Below, one piece after another: positions 62,987-64,000 of a DNA stretch of 64,000 nucleotides. The stretch lies in assembly GCF_003086295.3 (NCBI RefSeq), contig NC_092039.1:70823649-70887648 (forward strand), given 5' to 3'. How positions within the stretch are numbered: the first letter of the stretch is position 1; the number at the start of each line of letters is the position of its first letter. This stretch comes from Arachis hypogaea. Its lineage: Eukaryota; Streptophyta; Magnoliopsida; Fabales; Fabaceae. The translations under genes were made by a program, and so were the position numbers. The notes below the pieces were generated by a model. It saw only the letters and a program-made list of their open reading frames with translations. It was not told the DNA's origin and searched no databases.

Positions 62987-63887
62987 GGAGTGGAAGAACT
63001 TTGGTGATGACAAAGAAGCCACCAAGAAGCCAACAAAGGATGACAAGACCAGCAGTAAAGAGCAAGGGATAATTGAAGAAAAGAACCAAGAGAAGCTCAA
63101 GGAGAAAAAGGAACCTCAAGCTTTAAAGAAGGGGAAGCAAATCATGGAAGAGCCATCACAAGAACAGAGGACAATGGTGAAAACATACACTCCTGCCATT
63201 CCATACCCTCAAAGGTTTAACAAGGAGATCAAAGACCAACAATTCCCTAAGTTCTTAGAGGTATTCAAGAAGCTAGAGATCAATATCCCACTTGTTGAAG
63301 CTCTAGAACAAATGCCTCTATATGCTAAATTCCTAAAAGAGCTCATCAACAAAAAGAGAAACTGGCATGAGAAGGAAACAATGCTTATGACACAAGAATA
63401 CAGTGCAGTAATCCTAAAAGGCCTCCCACTAAAGCTCAAAGATCCTAGGAGTTTCTTTCTGCCTTGTACCATGGAAAACATATCCATTGATAAGGCCCTG
63501 TGCGATTTAGGAGCCAGAATCAATTTAATGCCCTATTCTATGATGAGAAGGCTATGTATAGAGGAAGTAAAGCTTACACAGATGTCGTTGGAGCTTGTGG
63601 ATAAATCACTAGTACTTCTCAAAGGAGTGATTGAAAACCTCTTGATCAAGGTGGATACATTCATATTCCTTGCAGATTTTGTGATCTTGGATCTAGATGA
63701 GGAAGGAGGTGACTCCATCATATTGGGAAGACCCTTCCTGGCCACAGTAAGGGCCATCATCGATGTTGAACAAGGAGAACTGACCTTAAGGGTACATGAT
63801 GAGAGAATCACTTTGAATGTCTTTCAAGAAGCACAGCATACTGATAAAGAGAAAATCTGCATGAAGATTGAAGAAGAAGATTTATAA
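62913..63887 (+). CDS. Protease region of element I
   Basis: Athila-type protease in the frame after the shift, open for about 300 codons. A Lys/Glu-rich linker (63000-63180) is followed by the NIPLVEALEQMPLYAKFLKE segment found before the protease in E and G. The active site is CDLGARINLMPYS (about 63500-63538), where A-R replaces the more usual A-S. The end segment is SIILGRPFLATVRAIIDV. The frame ends at TAA 63885-63887. An in-frame Gln/Lys-rich continuation runs to the window end, so RT would lie further right. The true gag-protease junction lies upstream and is frameshifted. Confidence 0.8.
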   Translation: MKDQPVHSQVIPFLIRKKMQGYPIEEWKNFGDDKEATKKPTKDDKTSSKEQGIIEEKNQEKLKEKKEPQALKKGKQIMEEPSQEQRTMVKTYTPAIPYPQRFNKEIKDQQFPKFLEVFKKLEINIPLVEALEQMPLYAKFLKELINKKRNWHEKETMLMTQEYSAVILKGLPLKLKDPRSFFLPCTMENISIDKALCDLGARINLMPYSMMRRLCIEEVKLTQMSLELVDKSLVLLKGVIENLLIKVDTFIFLADFVILDLDEEGGDSIILGRPFLATVRAIIDVEQGELTLRVHDERITLNVFQEAQHTDKEKICMKIEEEDL

Positions 63888-64000
63888 TGGAAAGGAAAAC
63901 CCAACAAGGAGATCATCAGCTTACCTGTAGAGCAAGAGATGAAGAGTGGAGAAGAAAAAGAGGGTAAGGAACATGTGAAGGTCGAAAAGAAAAGGTAGGA

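Larger units (their letters stand above)
48971..64000 (+). mobile_element. Element I: Athila-like element, 5' part, with J nested in its LTR
   Basis: 5' LTR split by J (48971-49883 and 60276-61230), tRNA-Asp PBS, gag and protease up to the window end. It lies in the RT of F. Its 3' part and TSD are outside. LTR termini TGATGACAAGTCATC...CTCATCA. Confidence 0.88.

Noticed and set aside
1..64000. Host protein-coding genes
   Set aside because: Every long frame is an element gene or a repeat-derived frame, and intron-exon structure of a host gene is not seen.

Overview
This window is repeat-only plant nuclear DNA. I see no host gene, tRNA, rRNA or CRISPR array. It is a nest of Ty3/gypsy LTR retrotransposons and their debris: Athila-like elements with tRNA-Asp primer sites, one Tekay/Del-type chromovirus with an initiator-tRNA-Met primer site, and one Tat-type element. 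From recall of similar gag, ORF2 and LTR sequences I infer a legume, most likely Arachis (peanut), and gene-poor (pericentromeric-type) chromatin. That assignment is an inference.

Layout. Letters are mine, strand is element sense. C' (-, 1-2005, cut by the window edge) sits in the integrase of D. D (+, Athila-like, 2006-9509) also carries a solo LTR (4660-6779, TSD GGGAG). D sits in the 5' LTR of B. B (+, Tekay chromovirus, 9510-34085) is further split by C (-, 9722-17786, LTR at one end only) in the same LTR and by A (-, 20068-27605, TSD GGGAG) between its protease and reverse transcriptase. B sits in E (+, Athila-like, protease fragment 34086-34876). F (+, Tat-type, 34877-48970) also sits in E. 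F is split by G (-, 36705-45926, TSD ATAAA), solo LTR H (46770-48600, TSD GGAGG) and I (+, Athila-like, from 48971 past the window end). J (-, 49884-60270, TSD CCCAC) sits in the 5' LTR of I. Nesting reaches four levels.

Coding content. Only B has recognisable pol from RT to chromodomain, and it is broken. A, G and J are complete LTR-to-LTR insertions without RT, RNase H or integrase core. A has gag plus an integrase-C-terminal-like tail. G has gag-protease plus the same tail, in one frame with two stops. J has gag-protease plus ORF2, the putative plant transposon protein carried downstream of pol by Athila-like elements. C and C' carry an unrecognised Pro/Gln/His-rich ORF1. Most breaks in B, D, G and J are in-frame stops.

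Structure the genes do not explain. (1) A pair of short hairpins lies just downstream of the gag/pol stop in A, D, G and J and further downstream in C; the second stem shows all four Watson-Crick pairs at one position. (2) A U5 hairpin with loop TACACTTG keeps pairing while its stem changes between families. (3) A GGGA/AGGA tetraloop hairpin precedes the candidate polypurine tract and recurs before ORF2. (4) Eight of the nine LTR families or groups seen carry their own array of short palindromes, usually in U3 upstream of the TATA box, and elements with ORF2 carry a second copy of the same palindrome type, plus a TATA-like site, upstream of ORF2. Together these suggest conserved cis-acting RNA signals and an internal, U3-like promoter for ORF2.
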